From NCBI GenBank assembly GCA_029204225.1, contig CM055110.1:16677631-16741630 (forward strand): 64,000 bases of DNA, in the 5' to 3' direction. The notes under the pieces were generated by a model. It saw nothing but the letters and a program-made list of their open reading frames with translations. It was not told the DNA's origin and did not search any database. A program made the translations under genes and the position numbers. Source of the stretch: Diphasiastrum complanatum (lineage: Eukaryota > Streptophyta > Lycopodiopsida > Lycopodiales > Lycopodiaceae). Within the stretch, counting starts at the first letter, position 1, and every line of letters starts with the position of its first letter. Positions 36,037 through 46,471 of this stretch are shown piece by piece.

Positions 36037-36686
36037 TGTGAAAGATTCAACTAGTTTCATCACATTTTGCAATATTTTCATATTTGGCATATTGAGACCA
36101 AAACTTGTTTTAGACTTAGAGGTTGACTTTTCAAAGTTCATTAGTCTAAATTTCATTTGAATAAACACTTTTTGAAAGTGTGGGAAAGATAGAATGCGAG
36201 TTTGAGTAGATTCAATTTGAATAAGTTGGGTACATTGAATCTAGACCCAAAATTGGTAGGGTTAGCATTTTGGTGGGAAAGACAAGTGGCCAAATAGGAT
36301 TTGGACCTGCTATAAAAGGATGTAACTTGTGGAGAGAGTCATCTTCTCTCTTCTCTATCTCATTTCATGCTTATACATGGTTCTCTTGGGTTCTACTATC
36401 CATTGGTGCACTATCTTGGTGATTGCTTGCAATTCTATGTGTAGAATGATCTATATTTGCTATTTTTGGATCCACACGTGTGAAATACAGTAGCTTGCTG
36501 GTTTTGTACGAACAACAACAGTACATAATCATTTCATTCAAGTTTGATCAAGTTCTATTAGTGTTTGCATCTCAAATTGTGTGTAGATGCTGATTTTTCT
36601 ACATTGGTGAAATTGGTAGTGTATTTTTCTTTCTAACCAAAGATCATTCAACTAGATTGGATCTTAAGGATCTGAAATCTTTCACA
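36037..36686 (+). repeat. 5' LTR of element C
   Basis: It begins TGTGAAAGATTC and ends TTTCACA directly before the PBS. A TATAAAAG box occurs near 36,312 (after GGACCTGC), followed by CT-rich sequence, as expected for the U3/R promoter. Confidence 0.9.
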
Positions 36687-36698
36687 TGGTATCAGAGC
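36687..36698 (+). other. Primer-binding site of element C
   Basis: TGGTATCAGAGC abuts the LTR with no spacer and is complementary to the 3' end of initiator-Met tRNA. Confidence 0.9.
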
Positions 36699-37286
36699 TT
36701 GTGTTTCAGGTTATGAAGGAGGAAATCAGATCTATCAATGATTTGGTGAAGATATCAAGTCTAGAGCATGCTAGAGAGGATTCTACACCAAAATCGGATT
36801 TTTTGCTTTTGTAGATTGGATCTTTTGTAGATCAAAACACTAAATAGGTCAATATACTTGCTCAATTCTGTTTTTTGAATTCACATGCTGGATTTGGCCG
36901 ATTTTTGGATCATTGGTTTAGCCTAAGTGGTGGCTTATAGATTGCATATCAAAGTTTCAGCATTTGCATGTAGATTTGAAATAGTCAATTTTTTGTGATT
37001 TTGTCAAAACCCTAATTTTGATTGGATCTCTAGATAGTGAGGTTGCTGGACTTCATTTGAGTGTGTTTCAATCTTAGGAAGTGGCAAAAGTCATTAGATT
37101 GAGGATAGATCATAGGTTGATCAAGATTCCATGATTCTATGTGTTGATTTGCTTGGATAAGTGCTAGAAGAGAATTTGTGAGATAGTTTCAAATCTTGGT
37201 GATTTCTTTTGAAAGCATTTGTTGTTGTTCAAAGGAGTTCTTTGTGCATTGAAGCAGGTTGAAAGAGAAGATCAGGTCATTGCTAC

Positions 37287-40262
37287 ATGGCAACCTCAAT
37301 TGGAGTCATGTTGGAAGCTAGTGATAGGCTTACCTCAAGTAACTATTCATTATGGAAAGTGAGGATGGAGTCACTTCTTGAGATGAATGATGTTTTGGAT
37401 ATTGTTGTAGGTTTGGAGGAGAGACCAGCAACACAACAAGATCAATTGAGGTATGACAAGAGGGCCAAGAAGGCTCTACACATGATAAAGATGAATGTTA
37501 CCAATGAACTTCTCAAGGAAGTTGATAAGTGCACATCATCTTTGGAAGCTTGGAATTCATTGAAGAAGCTTTATGAATCCAAGTCTACTTCTAGAGTGTT
37601 GACTCTAAGAAGGCAAATCTTTTCTTGTTTGCAAAAGAATGAAGAAAGTCCAAGTACTTTTGTTTTGAGAATGAAAGCATTGAATGATGAGTTAGCTTGC
37701 ATAGATGAAAGCATTAAGGAAGGAGGGCTTATTCAAGTGATTCTAAATGGCTTGTTGTATGCTCATGCTAACATTGTTCAAAGTATTGCTATTCAAAAGA
37801 CTTTGCCAAGTTTGATGGATCTTCAAGAGATCTTGATCAATGAGGAATATAGGCTTCAAGCAAGAGGTGGATCTACATCGATACTTCAAGAGGATGTTAT
37901 GTTCACAAAGGGCAAATTCAAGGGCAAAACCAAAAGCGAGTGTCCTAAAGGGCAAGATCAAGTGGATGCTTCTTCAAGTGGCAAAAAGAATGATAGATCA
38001 AATCTCAAGTGCTTCTATTGTGGCATCAAAAGACACTTTGCAAGTGAGTGCTACAAGAAGAAGAGAGATCAAGGAGACAAGCAAGGTAATCTTACTCTTG
38101 ATGAGGATGGTTTGGATGTGCAAGATGCGAATGATGATGCTTTTGTGATGTCTTCATGTATGCTTGCTAATGATGGAGATCTAGATCCTTGGTGGATTGA
38201 TAGTGGAGCAAGTTCACACATGACCTTTCACAAAGAGTACTTCACTTCTTTGTTGGCATATGGAGATGACAAGAGGGTGATCTACACGGCCAATGATGGT
38301 GAGTGTGCAATCAAAGGGATTGGCACAATTCCTATTTCTCTCTCTACAAATAGGAATGTTCATTTGGAGGATGTCTTGTTTATTCCATCTATTACCAAGA
38401 ATTTGCTTAGTGTGAGTCAAATGCTAAGTAAGGACCTCAAGGTGGAGTTTGATGGAGATGCTTGTTTGATCAAAAGGAAGGATGTCTTGATTGGAAAAGG
38501 TAAAAGGCAAGGGAAGTTGTTCAAACTTGATGCTTGTGTTATTGCTAACCAAGTTGGATGTGTTGCAAGGGAGCAAATTTCTATTCAAGAGGTTTGGCAC
38601 AAAAGGATGGGACACCTCAACTTCAAGTCATTGGAGGTAATGGCAAGGAAGAAGGTTGTGATTGGTCTTCCAAGTTCCTTAAGTAATGACAAGCATGTTT
38701 GTGAGTCTTGTGCTTTGTCTAAGTCACATAGACTACCTTATACTAGATCTATTTCTAGATCTACAAAGCCTTTTCAACTTGTACATTCGGATATTAATGG
38801 ATTTACTACAATTAGCAATAGTGGAGCTAAGATGTATGTAACATTCATTGATGATTTTAGTAGATTTTGTTGGATCTATCTACTAAAGATCAAGGATGAA
38901 GTGTATGATGTCTTTGTCAAGTTCAAGAATGCAAGGGAGAACCAATTCTCCACAAAGATCAAGTGCTTGAGAGGTGACAATGGTGGTGAGTACATATCTA
39001 ACAAGTTCAAGGCCTTTTGTGATGAGCATGGGATCAAGAAGGAGTATACAACATCAAGGACCCCACAACAAAATGGAGTGGCTGAAAGGAAGAATAGAAC
39101 TTTATGTGAAAGTGCTAAAGCTATGAGGTTAAGTGCTAATCTTGACAAACCATTTTGGGATCAAGCTTTGTTGTGTGCCAATTTCTTGTGCAATAGGTGG
39201 CCAAGTGCTATTTTGGATGGAAGGACACCTTTTGAGATGCTATTCAAGAGGAGGCCGAGTGTCAACTTTCTAAGAACCTTTGGATGCACATGCTATGTCA
39301 ACATTACTCTTGATGATAGGACCGAGGAGGATCCATCTTCAAGAAGAGGTATTTTTGTTGGATATAGTGAGGTGAGTAAAGCCTACAAGGTTTACATTCC
39401 TTCTACTAACAAAGTGATTGTTGGTAGAGATGTCATTTTTGATGAGGGAAACATTCCAAAGGTGTCTTCAAGCATGATTGATGGTAAAGTAGATGGATCT
39501 AACATTCTTGATGTTGATGAGAAGGATCCTACTTTGGATGGTGGTGATGATGGACCTTCATCAAGTCAAAAGCCAAGGAGAACATCAAGAGAAAGACAAG
39601 TACCTTCAAGGCTCACATATGATCAAAAGGGTAAGCAAGTAGTTTCTGGAAATTATGCTGCTTTCCTAACCTCTTTGGATGAGCCTACAAGTGTAGATCA
39701 AGCAAGGAAAGAAGAGGAGTGGTTCCAAGCAATGGATCTTGAGTATCGATCTCTTATGAAGAGTGGAACATCTTTTGGAAGATTTTCTTGTGTACATGGA
39801 ATGATGCAAGTGGATGGATGTTATCTTGCTGTAAAATCAAGTAATGGATCTGGAAAACAAAGTTTGTTCAATGACTTTGATGGTCAAGTTGAAGATCAAG
39901 AGGTTGATCTCAAAGCGCTTCAACTAGTCAAAAGGGAAGTTGGCAATTTGGAGCTAGTCAAGAGCATCAAAGGAGAGGTAATTGGCAAAGGTGTTATGGA
40001 TATGTTTTTGCAGCATATTGAAGACTCAAGTAAGGTCAAAGGAGCAGCAAGGAAGTGTTGGTCAAGTTTACTTTACTTGTTCTATCTCATGTTTGAGCAA
40101 TTTCATGTGGATGTGTGCAAATTGTCAAGATATGGTCAAACTAGCTACATTGGTGAGCATTGTTTTGATGTTGGATTTGTACTAGCATTCTTGGCTGATT
40201 TTGTTGATGGAAATGAAGCTATTGGAGGTTCATTATGTCACTCATCCATGGCTAAGTTCTGA
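37287..40262 (+). CDS. Element C polyprotein: Gag, protease, integrase, then novel C-terminus
   Basis: One 991-aa open frame. Residues 1-200 are UBN2-type Gag (NYSLWKVRMESLL near the start). Residues 242-255 are a CCHC knuckle (CFYCGIKRHFASEC; Cys242, Cys245, His250, Cys255). The protease site is DSGASSH, Asp305. The HHCC pre-integrase zinc site spans about 438-475 (WHKRMGHLN, VCESC). The integrase triad is Asp502, Asp564 and Glu600, i.e. D,D35E spacing. The linker 740-800 is acidic and Ser-rich. From about residue 829, just after MDLEYRSLMKSGT where RT should start, the sequence turns into about 163 residues of no recognised family and ends. All catalytic residues before that point are intact. 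Confidence 0.9.
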   Translation: MATSIGVMLEASDRLTSSNYSLWKVRMESLLEMNDVLDIVVGLEERPATQQDQLRYDKRAKKALHMIKMNVTNELLKEVDKCTSSLEAWNSLKKLYESKSTSRVLTLRRQIFSCLQKNEESPSTFVLRMKALNDELACIDESIKEGGLIQVILNGLLYAHANIVQSIAIQKTLPSLMDLQEILINEEYRLQARGGSTSILQEDVMFTKGKFKGKTKSECPKGQDQVDASSSGKKNDRSNLKCFYCGIKRHFASECYKKKRDQGDKQGNLTLDEDGLDVQDANDDAFVMSSCMLANDGDLDPWWIDSGASSHMTFHKEYFTSLLAYGDDKRVIYTANDGECAIKGIGTIPISLSTNRNVHLEDVLFIPSITKNLLSVSQMLSKDLKVEFDGDACLIKRKDVLIGKGKRQGKLFKLDACVIANQVGCVAREQISIQEVWHKRMGHLNFKSLEVMARKKVVIGLPSSLSNDKHVCESCALSKSHRLPYTRSISRSTKPFQLVHSDINGFTTISNSGAKMYVTFIDDFSRFCWIYLLKIKDEVYDVFVKFKNARENQFSTKIKCLRGDNGGEYISNKFKAFCDEHGIKKEYTTSRTPQQNGVAERKNRTLCESAKAMRLSANLDKPFWDQALLCANFLCNRWPSAILDGRTPFEMLFKRRPSVNFLRTFGCTCYVNITLDDRTEEDPSSRRGIFVGYSEVSKAYKVYIPSTNKVIVGRDVIFDEGNIPKVSSSMIDGKVDGSNILDVDEKDPTLDGGDDGPSSSQKPRRTSRERQVPSRLTYDQKGKQVVSGNYAAFLTSLDEPTSVDQARKEEEWFQAMDLEYRSLMKSGTSFGRFSCVHGMMQVDGCYLAVKSSNGSGKQSLFNDFDGQVEDQEVDLKALQLVKREVGNLELVKSIKGEVIGKGVMDMFLQHIEDSSKVKGAARKCWSSLLYLFYLMFEQFHVDVCKLSRYGQTSYIGEHCFDVGFVLAFLADFVDGNEAIGGSLCHSSMAKF

Positions 40263-40840
40263 AGTGTTGAGCTACTTGGTGCCAATACTTGGAGATTGTC
40301 AATTTTTGGTGAATTCATGGTCATTTTCTTGTGTCAACTAGATCTTGAAGATGGACTAGTGAAAACTACTTGGTTTATGGAGTCATGTGGTGCTGGATTT
40401 GCATCATTAATGTACTCACCTACTCATGGATTTCCAAGGTTTGATGGTTTCTTGTGGCAAGATGAAGATGGAGGCTCATTCATGGAGTATCATGGTGGAT
40501 ACATGGCAACAAAGGACAAAGAAGGAGGAGACATGCAAGCAAAAGTTGATCACTCACATTTATTGTTTGTTTGCTGTATTTTTCCAGAGAGTTCAGATTT
40601 GGAAGCATGGTGGAATCATTTCATTTACATTCTATTTGATTCTTCATGTTCTAGTCACATTTTTACATGTAAAATTGATGTAAGAAATAGTGAAGCATCC
40701 CAAGTGGACACTATTCTCTATATCAATTATGGTTGTTTCTATTTTGAGCATTACATGATCGTTGAAAGGAGATCTATTCTTAGGAAGAAGATCATTCTTA
40801 TGATGGATCAAAGTTCTATTGGCAAAAACTATGCTAGGAG
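39771..40840 (+). other. Non-RT segment replacing the reverse transcriptase domain
   Basis: The left edge is the Gag-Pol linker (SLMKSGT) and the right edge is the RNase H connection motif (HWKLGKRVLRY from 40,841). In ordinary copia elements this interval holds the RT with YVDD. None of the RT blocks is readable in any open frame here. It contains two overlapping frame regions: the end of the 991-aa ORF, and 40,296-40,853, which includes FLWQDEDGGSFMEYHGGYMA. The same segment in shortened form is in element D. Its source is unknown. Confidence 0.75.
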
Positions 40841-41425
40841 CATTGGAAGCTAGGAAAGCGAGTTTTGAGGTACATCATTCGAACTCGAGATTTTGGCATA
40901 TTGTATGAGGGATCATCACCTAATCTTTTTGGATTTTCAGATTCGGACTATGCTGGAGATGTAATGGATAGGAAATCCATTAGTTCTTATTGTATTTTCA
41001 TAGGTGATGGAGCTATATCATGGATGTCAAAGAAACAAGCCACTATCTCATTGTCATCTAGTGAGGCCGAGTACAAAGCTCTTACACATTGCACAAAGGA
41101 GATGGTATGGATCAAAAGGATGATCGATGATCTTCATTTGCTGGATTTTTCAGAGAGCCCAATCATCTTTTGTGACAATCAATCGACCCAAAGAATGGCA
41201 TCCAATCCTATCTTTCATGCTAGGAGCAAGCATATTGAGATACAATATCATTTTGTGAGGGAGCGAGTCATTGCAAAGGAGGTGGAGCTTCAACATGTCT
41301 CTTCAAGGGAATGTGTGGCTGATATCTTCACCAAAGCATTGGGAAAAGACTTGTTCATGAAGCATAGGACTTCACTTGGAGTATTATCAAAGTCTATGCT
41401 AAAACTAGTTGAAGAGGGAGTGTGA
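40841..41425 (+). CDS. Element C RNase H domain (separate frame)
   Basis: Reads HWKLGKRVLRYIIRTRDFG, then FSDSDYAGDVMDRKS (catalytic Asp), LSSSEAEYKALTHCTKEM (catalytic Glu), IFCDNQSTQRMASNP (Asp), ARSKHIEIQYHFVRE and FTKALGKDLFM. The frame is preceded by TAG at 40,835, so it is not continuous with the 991-aa ORF and has no ATG near its start. How it would be translated is unclear. Its stop codon (TGA, 41,423-41,425) lies inside the first five bases of the 3' LTR. Confidence 0.85.
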   Translation, partial: HWKLGKRVLRYIIRTRDFGILYEGSSPNLFGFSDSDYAGDVMDRKSISSYCIFIGDGAISWMSKKQATISLSSSEAEYKALTHCTKEMVWIKRMIDDLHLLDFSESPIIFCDNQSTQRMASNPIFHARSKHIEIQYHFVRERVIAKEVELQHVSSRECVADIFTKALGKDLFMKHRTSLGVLSKSMLKLVEEGV

Positions 41426-42055
41426 AAGATTCAACTAGTTTCATCACATTTTGCAATATTTTCATATTTGGCATATTGAGGACAAAACTTGTTTTAGACT
41501 TAGAGGTTGACTTTTCAAAGTTCATTAGTCTAAATTTCATTTGAATAAACACTTTTTGAAAGTGTGGGAAAGATAGAATGCGAGTTTGAATAAGTTGGGT
41601 ACATTGAATCTAGACCCAAAATTGGTAGGGTTAGCATTTTGGTGGGAAAGCCAAGTGGCCAAATAGGGTTTGGACCTGCTATAAAAGGATGTAACTCGTG
41701 GAGAGAGTCATCTTCTCTCTTCTCTATCTCATTTCATGCTTATACATGGTTCTCTTGGGTTCTACTATCCATTGGTGCACTATCTTGGTGATTGCTTGCA
41801 ATTCTATGTGTAGAATGATCTATATTTGCTATTTTTGGATCCACACATGTGAAATACAGTAGCTTGCTGGTTTTGTACGGACATCAACAGTACATAATCA
41901 TTTCATTCAAGTTTGATCAAGTTCTATTAGTGTTTGCATCTCAAATTGTGTGTAGATGCTGATTTTTCTACATTGGTGAAATTGGTAGTGTATTTCTCTT
42001 TCTAACCAAAGATCATTCAACTAGATTGGATCTTAAGGATCTGAAATCTTTCACA
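41421..42055 (+). repeat. 3' LTR of element C
   Basis: It is 635 bp, from TGTGAAAGATTC to TTTCACA. Relative to the 5' LTR it lacks 15 bp near position 170 and has nine base changes. It is followed by ATTTG, the target-site duplication. Confidence 0.9.
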
Positions 42056-43939
42056 ATTTGTATGTTTTGAGCATATGGATGTGGGCCTATTATAAAGTAA
42101 TATTTTTTCACAAAACAGTCAGCCTCTAATCTGTTTTTGAATCTGTTGTGAAAGTGCTTTCCCAAAACTGATTGTGTGAGAATAGAGGCAAGCTGCCAAA
42201 TAGGTTTCCAGAGGGGTGGTTTTGACTTTCGCCTGTTTCAACATAGATCAAGCAGACATTAAACTACAACATATCAGAGAGGCGAACCTGAACCATAAAA
42301 TTTAAAAATTTTACTAAGGAAAGACCTCCAGAACCTGTTTTTATTTCCTAGGAGTGCAAAACTTGTTATCTAAGTTCACCCACTTCAGTTTAAGGCCATC
42401 ATTACATGCTAAAACTATTTTCCAGAGGGTGAACCCAAACCATGAACCCTCCTCTAGAAAACTAACCTTAAAGTTCTAGATGTTTCTATCTCTACAACCT
42501 TATCATTATCCCATCTTGGTTCACCTCCTTCATCATTGATAGATCCATCTGAGAACTATACACTACCCAGAGGGCGGACCTAGATCCCAAGGCTTCATTG
42601 TTGTACATTGAAAAGTGTGAAAATCTTGATTTTTTGTACTTTTGGCCTAACGACTATACTTATAAATTCCCCCCACCTACCAATGATTAGTTTCACATGT
42701 GTTCTATCTACTGTGGTCAAGGGGAGTACAAATTCCATCAGATCATTCCCCAAGTGCAAGCCAAAAGTCAGATTTGTACATTCCCAGATTTGTATCAGCC
42801 AGGTGAGTTTGGGACTTGTACATTTCCCAACTGTACTTTCTCAAGATTTACTAGAGATCTAGGCTTGTCAAGTTGCAGGTTGAGTTCCCCAATCATGATG
42901 AGCTTAACTTGAGTGAGGCGAACATAAAGTCCCACAAAATCAGACTAAAAATTGTATATTCCCAAAAACACATTTTTTGATCTACAAGTTTCAAATTTCA
43001 AGATCTAGGTTCGCCACTTTGAGATCTGAGAGATCTGATATGGATATTTAAATCCCCAAGAGGGGGAACCTGAAATCCCAAGAGATCTTTCGATCTTGCA
43101 AAATTTCACTCCTAGCACCCTGAATTCCCAAAATCATTTTAAGTTCCCAATCTTGGCCATCTGAGTTCGCCATCAAGGATTTGAACTCATCCATCCAACC
43201 TACATCACTAGCCAAATTGGTGAATCTAAATTTCCAACCCATCAACAACCATCATAAAAATTTTTTCCCTCAAGTTACATTCCCCGATTTGAATTCTCGA
43301 ACTATAGAAGCATTCACAGTTGGTGGATCCCAATTTGGAAATGTACTAAGACATCATCAGGTCATCATTCCCATTTCCCCTATCCAAGTTTCTCATCTGT
43401 GCTCTGGTTTTATTTCCATCTTGATTCCCCAACCCATATTGCCCAATTTTTCTTCAAGATCTATATTTCCCAATTCACCATTTTGCATTCCCCAGATTCA
43501 CATTCACAAATCTTTTATGTTCCCCAACTCTAACCCTTCCATACTCCCAATACCTATATTTTCCAATTCCATATTATCAGATCTAGACTTAGCCTGCAAT
43601 CCCCAACCTTCCATTACTTCACCCTTGGTTTTCTAATTCCCGAGTTCTTTTCATTTTAAATCTTTAGGCCCATATTTCCAAGATCCACTCACTTTGTTCT
43701 CACATTCCCAGTTTTGCAAATTCTCTTGTTCACAAACCCACATTCCCAACCACCAGTCTTCCCCAGATCTTAACATCAAACTCCCAAGATTTGATTCCCA
43801 GATCTAAAATCCACTTCTAAATTTCCCATTTCTAATTTCTCGACCTCTATCTTTCTGGTTTCCCAAGCTTACTCCCAACATCTAGAGTTCCCATTTCCTA
43901 TTATTGAGCACTTACATTCCCATGTGAAGAATTTCAGAC
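42056..43939. other. G-poor tract rich in TTCCCA and TTCCCCA
   Basis: From about 42,660 to 43,920 the plus strand has very little G and repeats TTCCCA, TTCCCC and CCCAA words many times without a fixed period. A 151-aa frame across it (43,181-43,636) is Pro/Ser/Ile-rich and reads as composition, not a domain. It could be the leader of the gypsy gag that follows. Confidence 0.4.
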
Positions 43940-44150
43940 TAATTAAGATCCAATTCCTTAAAATGGTCTTGGGTTGATAACAGATCAAATCTACCAATCT
44001 TGCCAACGTGGAAAAATCAACATCTACTTAATGAAAGAGATGCAAACTCACTAAGAACCTGATCAAACATCGAACATAAAATATAATGAAATTGTTATCC
44101 ATACAAAAATAGTACCCTATTGTATTTCACATGTGTGGATCCAAGAATTC
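43940..44150 (-). repeat. LTR fragment related to family C
   Basis: It matches the fragment at 16,190-16,409 with few differences (ACATCTACTTAATGAAAGAG, GGATCCA with an ACATGTG word) and, more distantly, the 3' half of element C's LTR in reverse orientation. Confidence 0.65.
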
Positions 44151-44288
44151 CCAGATCTGAGTAGTCTTGTTGCTTTCCCCAGAGGATCTCTCCCAAGTTA
44201 CAAAATTAGAAAGGGATCTTTGTTTGGATGCGACTCAGATTAGGTCAAAAGACTGGATCTAGGATCTAAAGAGAAGAAGAGAGTTCAC

Positions 44289-45014
44289 TTGGAGATCAAG
44301 AACCTTCAATTAGTCATCCCCAACCTCGGAACCTCCAAGAACAATTCAACATCACTACTAATAACCCGAATCTACCTCAAGAGAAACCAGCACCACCTGA
44401 GGCACAAGGAGCTCACGATATCCAACGATGTAGCCTATATTGTACCAATGTCAGGAGCCATCTCACATAATCGACAAGCCCCTCAACTAGATCTACCATG
44501 GTATAATGGTACTACCAAGTCTGCACGTTATCTTCAAATGTATGAGAAAGCATTTGAAGTCTATGGAGAAACAACCACGAAAGAGAAACTTAGTCTCTTT
44601 AGCATGACTCTCACTAATGCAGCTCGTGAATGGTATTTCAATCTTGAATGACATGAACGAAACGAGTGGGAATCCCTCGAGGATTCATTCGTCAAACGAT
44701 TTAAATCATTTAGATTCCTAGAGAGCCCATTCTAACTGCTAAGTAAGATCAAGATGAGGAAGAATGAGAGGGTACGTGATTACATCAAATGCCTCAAACA
44801 TCTTAAAATTGAATGCCCTACTCACCTAGCACATGATGAGGCCGTGTTAATATGGTTCATGGCTGGCCTCCCAAAATCCATTAGGCATGAACTTAGACCA
44901 CCTGAAACCTATGCTACCTTACGTGTTGACATGGATGATGCCATCCAAGAAGAAGACGAAGGCTCTGATGAGGAGTGTGAACCCCAACGTTCAAGAACCA
45001 TTACTACTAACTAA
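44289..45014 (+). pseudogene. Ty3/gypsy gag with two nonsense codons
   Basis: A single frame reads PWYNGTTKSARYLQMYEKAF, TNAAREWYFNLE, then TGA (44,649), WESLEDSFVKRFKSF, then TAA (44,733), then LLSKIKMRKNERVRDYIKCL and DEAVLIWFMAGLPKSIRHEL. This is the Retrotrans_gag fold pattern (AAREWf ... WxxLxxxFxxRF ... VxxYixxf). Apart from the two stops the frame is intact. No knuckle, protease or RT follows, so only gag remains. Confidence 0.75.
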
Positions 45015-45650
45015 AGCCATGGGGCCCAAGGTGATGTAAACTCATCTGATATTGCCACTTAATTGTTGTTACAACAACTTGAAACAATTTGTGAAAAATC
45101 CAGCAAGTTCACATGTGTGGGTTGTACCATCAAAGCGTGAATGATCTTATAATTAAGCTTTGTGTTAGCACATAAACCAATTCTAGATTGAAAATCAAGA
45201 TCTAGTTCTAGGATTTATGACTAAAGCACAATTTAGGATGCTAATAATTAAAGAATGGTTACTTTCACACTAAGGGGAAAATTACAAAGAAATTTAATGC
45301 ATTAGCAAAGTCTCCTCCTCGAGTTAGAGAGAGAGTGAAAAATTCAAGCTTACAAGGCAAAAAATCAATATGACATGAGAATAAATTTATCATGAACAAT
45401 GAATCAAAAGTATTTAAGAATCTCATACTATATTAGGACAAGCTCCATCATAATATAGTGATGGCTCTAGTCTTCATGCTTTCTATTATTGTGCACGTTT
45501 CGTTCTATGTATTGATCTCATGGTATCTCATACTATACCACTCTTTTTCCATCTTTGATAGTTAAAACTTGCCTTTGGATTTGATATCGAAAGACTCAAC
45601 ATTTGTTTTGGATTTGATATCGAAAAAAATGGAGTCTTTTTCTATTCGGC
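45015..45650. other. No gene seen
   Basis: AT-rich with no recognised domain. Two TTTGATATCGAAA words lie about 40 bp apart near 45,580-45,625. Confidence 0.35.
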
Positions 45651-45651
45651 A

Positions 45652-46046
45652 CTAGATATCTCCATTTGATTTACAGTCCCAACCTTTGTCCATAAGCTTT
45701 AACAAGGTACTTTTTGAAAAATCCTTACAAACAAATAAAGTCGGTGTTCTATGCACATTTGTACTTGAAAAAAAATCAACAAATACATTTAGAGAAATAA
45801 ACCATTTTAATTGAACATTTTTGGATCCAGTACATATTTTCATAGAATTTTTCACATCAATCATGTGAGTTTGCATCAAAGCGATTTTGAAATAGTGTTG
45901 TCAGAAATAATCCATTTGTCAATATCCAATTTTGGAAGTGGAATGACCTCAAGATTTCCAGAGCTTCCATGCATATCTAGAATGTAGAGTGATTTATTAC
46001 AGCTATTAGCAAGTTCTCTTGGAGATCCAATATATATTGGAAAGTG
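45652..46046 (-). pseudogene. Coding-like fragment of unknown family
   Basis: On the minus strand from 46,046 a frame reads HFPIYIGSPRELANSCNKSL and YILDMHGSSGNLEVIPLPKL down to a stop near 45,885. A second frame (45,879-45,652) then reads MKICTGSKNVQLKWFISLNV and VCKDFSKSTLLKLMDKGWD. The residue mix looks like a real protein split by a frameshift. I do not recognise it; a host gene fragment or a retroelement integrase C-terminal extension are both possible. Confidence 0.3.
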
Positions 46047-46416
46047 ACTGTGTGGGCTCCCATTTATTTATATTTGATGGATATAAATCTACAAGATACA
46101 ACAAATTATGAGATTCCAAATACAAATTAAAATTCTTGCGGATAAAATTAAGGTAAAACTACGATCAGTCAAATACTTACAGCTGCATTTCATATGATCA
46201 TTTGGATTCACAAATTGAACACTCAATTGTGGAATGCATATAAATATCTTGAACTAACATCTCTGAAATGGATTGTCATCTTGGAGATGCTCTGAAGTCA
46301 AGAATCCTAGCTTTTCAATAAGACCTAAAAGATAACTTGGTTTTTTTTTTAGTTGAAACATTCTTTTTGATGATGGATGCATCAATACCCAACTGTGTTT
46401 CACATAGATGATGCCA

Positions 46417-46421
<5 letters not shown>

Positions 46422-46468
<47 letters not shown>
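46422..46468. repeat. (CT)n microsatellite
   Basis: A perfect CT run of about 46 bp. Confidence 0.95.

Positions 46469-46469
<1 letters not shown>

Positions 46470-46471
<2 letters not shown>

Larger units (their letters stand above)
36037..42055 (+). mobile_element. Complete copia element C, lacking reverse transcriptase
   Basis: A bounded insertion of 6,019 bp: 5' LTR 36,037-36,686, PBS 36,687-36,698, internal coding region, polypurine tract ending at 41,420, 3' LTR 41,421-42,055. The 5-bp target-site duplication ATTTG lies at 36,032-36,036 and 42,056-42,060. By my count the LTRs differ by nine substitutions and one 15-bp indel, so insertion was recent. The order is Gag, knuckle, protease, integrase, replaced RT region, RNase H. 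The RT domain is missing and a 1.07-kb unrelated segment occupies its place. The element therefore needs RT supplied in trans. Confidence 0.9.

Noticed and set aside
37287-40262. The 991-aa ORF as a host gene
   Set aside because: It lies between matched LTRs with PBS and target-site duplication and has Gag, protease and integrase domains.
43181-43636. 151-aa Pro/Ser/Ile-rich frame
   Set aside because: The G-poor TTCCC-rich composition removes stop codons; the text has no domain character.
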